A stretch of DNA of 15,548 bases from Methanobacteriota archaeon. Lineage in GTDB: Archaea; Thermoplasmatota; Thermoplasmata; RBG-16-68-12. A program made the translations under genes and the position numbers. The number at the start of each line of letters is the position of its first letter. The stretch's first letter is position 1. A model generated the notes under the pieces. The model searched no databases. It was given only the letters and a program-made list of their open reading frames with translations, and had not been told where the DNA came from. This document shows positions 15,019-15,548 of this stretch, piece after piece. The stretch lies in NCBI GenBank assembly GCA_005878415.1, contig VBMM01000174.1, positions 1-15,548 on the forward strand. The letters run 5' to 3'.

Positions 15019-15548
15019 ACCTCCCGGACCGGACCGTGCTGGGGAATGGGGCGGTGCTCGTCTCGAGCGCGTTGCGGTCGAACCCGTTCGTCGCGTTCCG
15101 GGGGAGCGTGCCCGCCGGCGTGGCGGCCGAAGGCGACGCCCACGGCGTCGCCGAGTTCACGTCGCGCCTCCTGTTGAGCGGCACCCGACGGATGAGCGCG
15201 GCGAAGCTCGCGGACCGCCTCGAGGGGATCGGCGCGACGCTCGAATTCCGGAACGGGGAGGAGCTCCTCTCCTTCCAGGGGCGTTGCACCCGGGACACGG
15301 CGGCGGAGACGATCCGGATCCTCGTCGAGTGCCTCGCGCGGCCCGCCTTCCCGGCCCGGGAGATCGATCGCGTGCGAAAGGAGCTCGAGAACGACGTCCG
15401 CATCGAAGCGGACGACACGCGCAGCCGGGCGATGCGCGAGCTCGCTCGCAGCGTGTTCCCGAAAGACCATCCGTATGGCCGCGATCCGAAAGGGGACGCG
15501 GACCGGATCCGCCGCATCCGTCGGGCCGACATCGTCGCGTTCCACGCG
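15015..15548 (+). CDS. M16 peptidase-like partner subunit, degenerate zinc motif (partial)
   Basis: The GTG at 15015 overlaps the TGA of the preceding gene, with GGAGG at 15003-15007 seven bases upstream. The frame is open for 178 codons to the window edge. The product aligns with the M16 N-terminal domain: RGSVPAGVAAEGDAHGVAEF, then SRLLLSGTRRMSAAKLADRL and, later, FPKDHPYGRDPKGD. Where the active subunit has HxxEH, this one has a sequence around AEFTSRLLLSG and lacks the zinc ligands. This is the known M16 arrangement of an active subunit paired with an inactive one that contributes to substrate binding. The C-terminal half is outside the window. Confidence 0.85.
   Translation, partial: MNLPDRTVLGNGAVLVSSALRSNPFVAFRGSVPAGVAAEGDAHGVAEFTSRLLLSGTRRMSAAKLADRLEGIGATLEFRNGEELLSFQGRCTRDTAAETIRILVECLARPAFPAREIDRVRKELENDVRIEADDTRSRAMRELARSVFPKDHPYGRDPKGDADRIRRIRRADIVAFHA

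Noticed and set aside
1..15548. CRISPR array, rRNA or insertion sequence
   Set aside because: No regularly spaced direct repeats, no rRNA-like segment, and no transposase or paired terminal inverted repeats were seen.

Overview
The window is a high-GC chromosomal segment that most resembles an archaeon, probably a high-GC member of Thermoplasmatota. Points in favour: AT-rich TATA-like boxes 25-35 bases before leaderless or short-leader starts in otherwise GC-rich DNA; a fused ADP-forming acyl-CoA synthetase; a winged-helix repressor of archaeal style; and a secreted, membrane-anchored beta-helix/Ig protein with a small cytoplasmic domain that I associate with Thermoplasmata. No rRNA or ribosomal protein is present, so the assignment is an inference.

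Layout. Bases 1-317 (minus) hold the start of a two-ACT-domain regulator. Bases 403-810 (plus) hold a glyoxalase/VOC-fold protein that converges with, and overlaps, a 727-residue acyl-CoA synthetase (744-2927, minus). A divergent intergenic region with a perfect inverted repeat and a TATA box leads to a 1437-residue surface protein (3103-7416, plus). This converges on an ArsR-type regulator (7430-8014, minus). Bases 8015-8513 are mostly non-coding, with one possible 31-codon ORF. Bases 8514-9255 are a decayed short-chain dehydrogenase with two frameshifts and one stop.

The centre of interest is 9498-12659. It is a three-gene operon of an Mpa/ARC-type proteasomal AAA ATPase (coiled coil, two OB domains, AAA), a PafA/Dop-family pupylation enzyme, and a 58-codon Lys/Glu-rich protein with a C-terminal QKGEGG that looks like Pup. 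This is a compact pupylation module with the gene order of the actinobacterial mpa-dop-pup cluster. It is unexpected in an archaeon. As read, the Pup-like protein ends GGDRRS. Adding one base at its last expected codon would give a canonical GGE terminus followed at once by a stop.

Directly downstream is a two-domain LAGLIDADG homing endonuclease (12698-13780). Codon usage drifts away from the local norm from about base 12240, in the last fifth of the PafA-like gene, through the pup-like gene and the endonuclease, and returns early in the next gene. This suggests an imported or co-converted tract. The window closes with a two-gene M16 peptidase operon: a catalytic HxxEH subunit (13738-15018) and a partner with a degenerate motif (15015 to the edge).

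Proposed working: the small protein is ligated to target lysines by the PafA-like enzyme, and tagged proteins are unfolded by the coiled-coil ATPase. No 20S proteasome gene is in the window, and the ATPase lacks the usual C-terminal docking tail, so the route to proteolysis is open.
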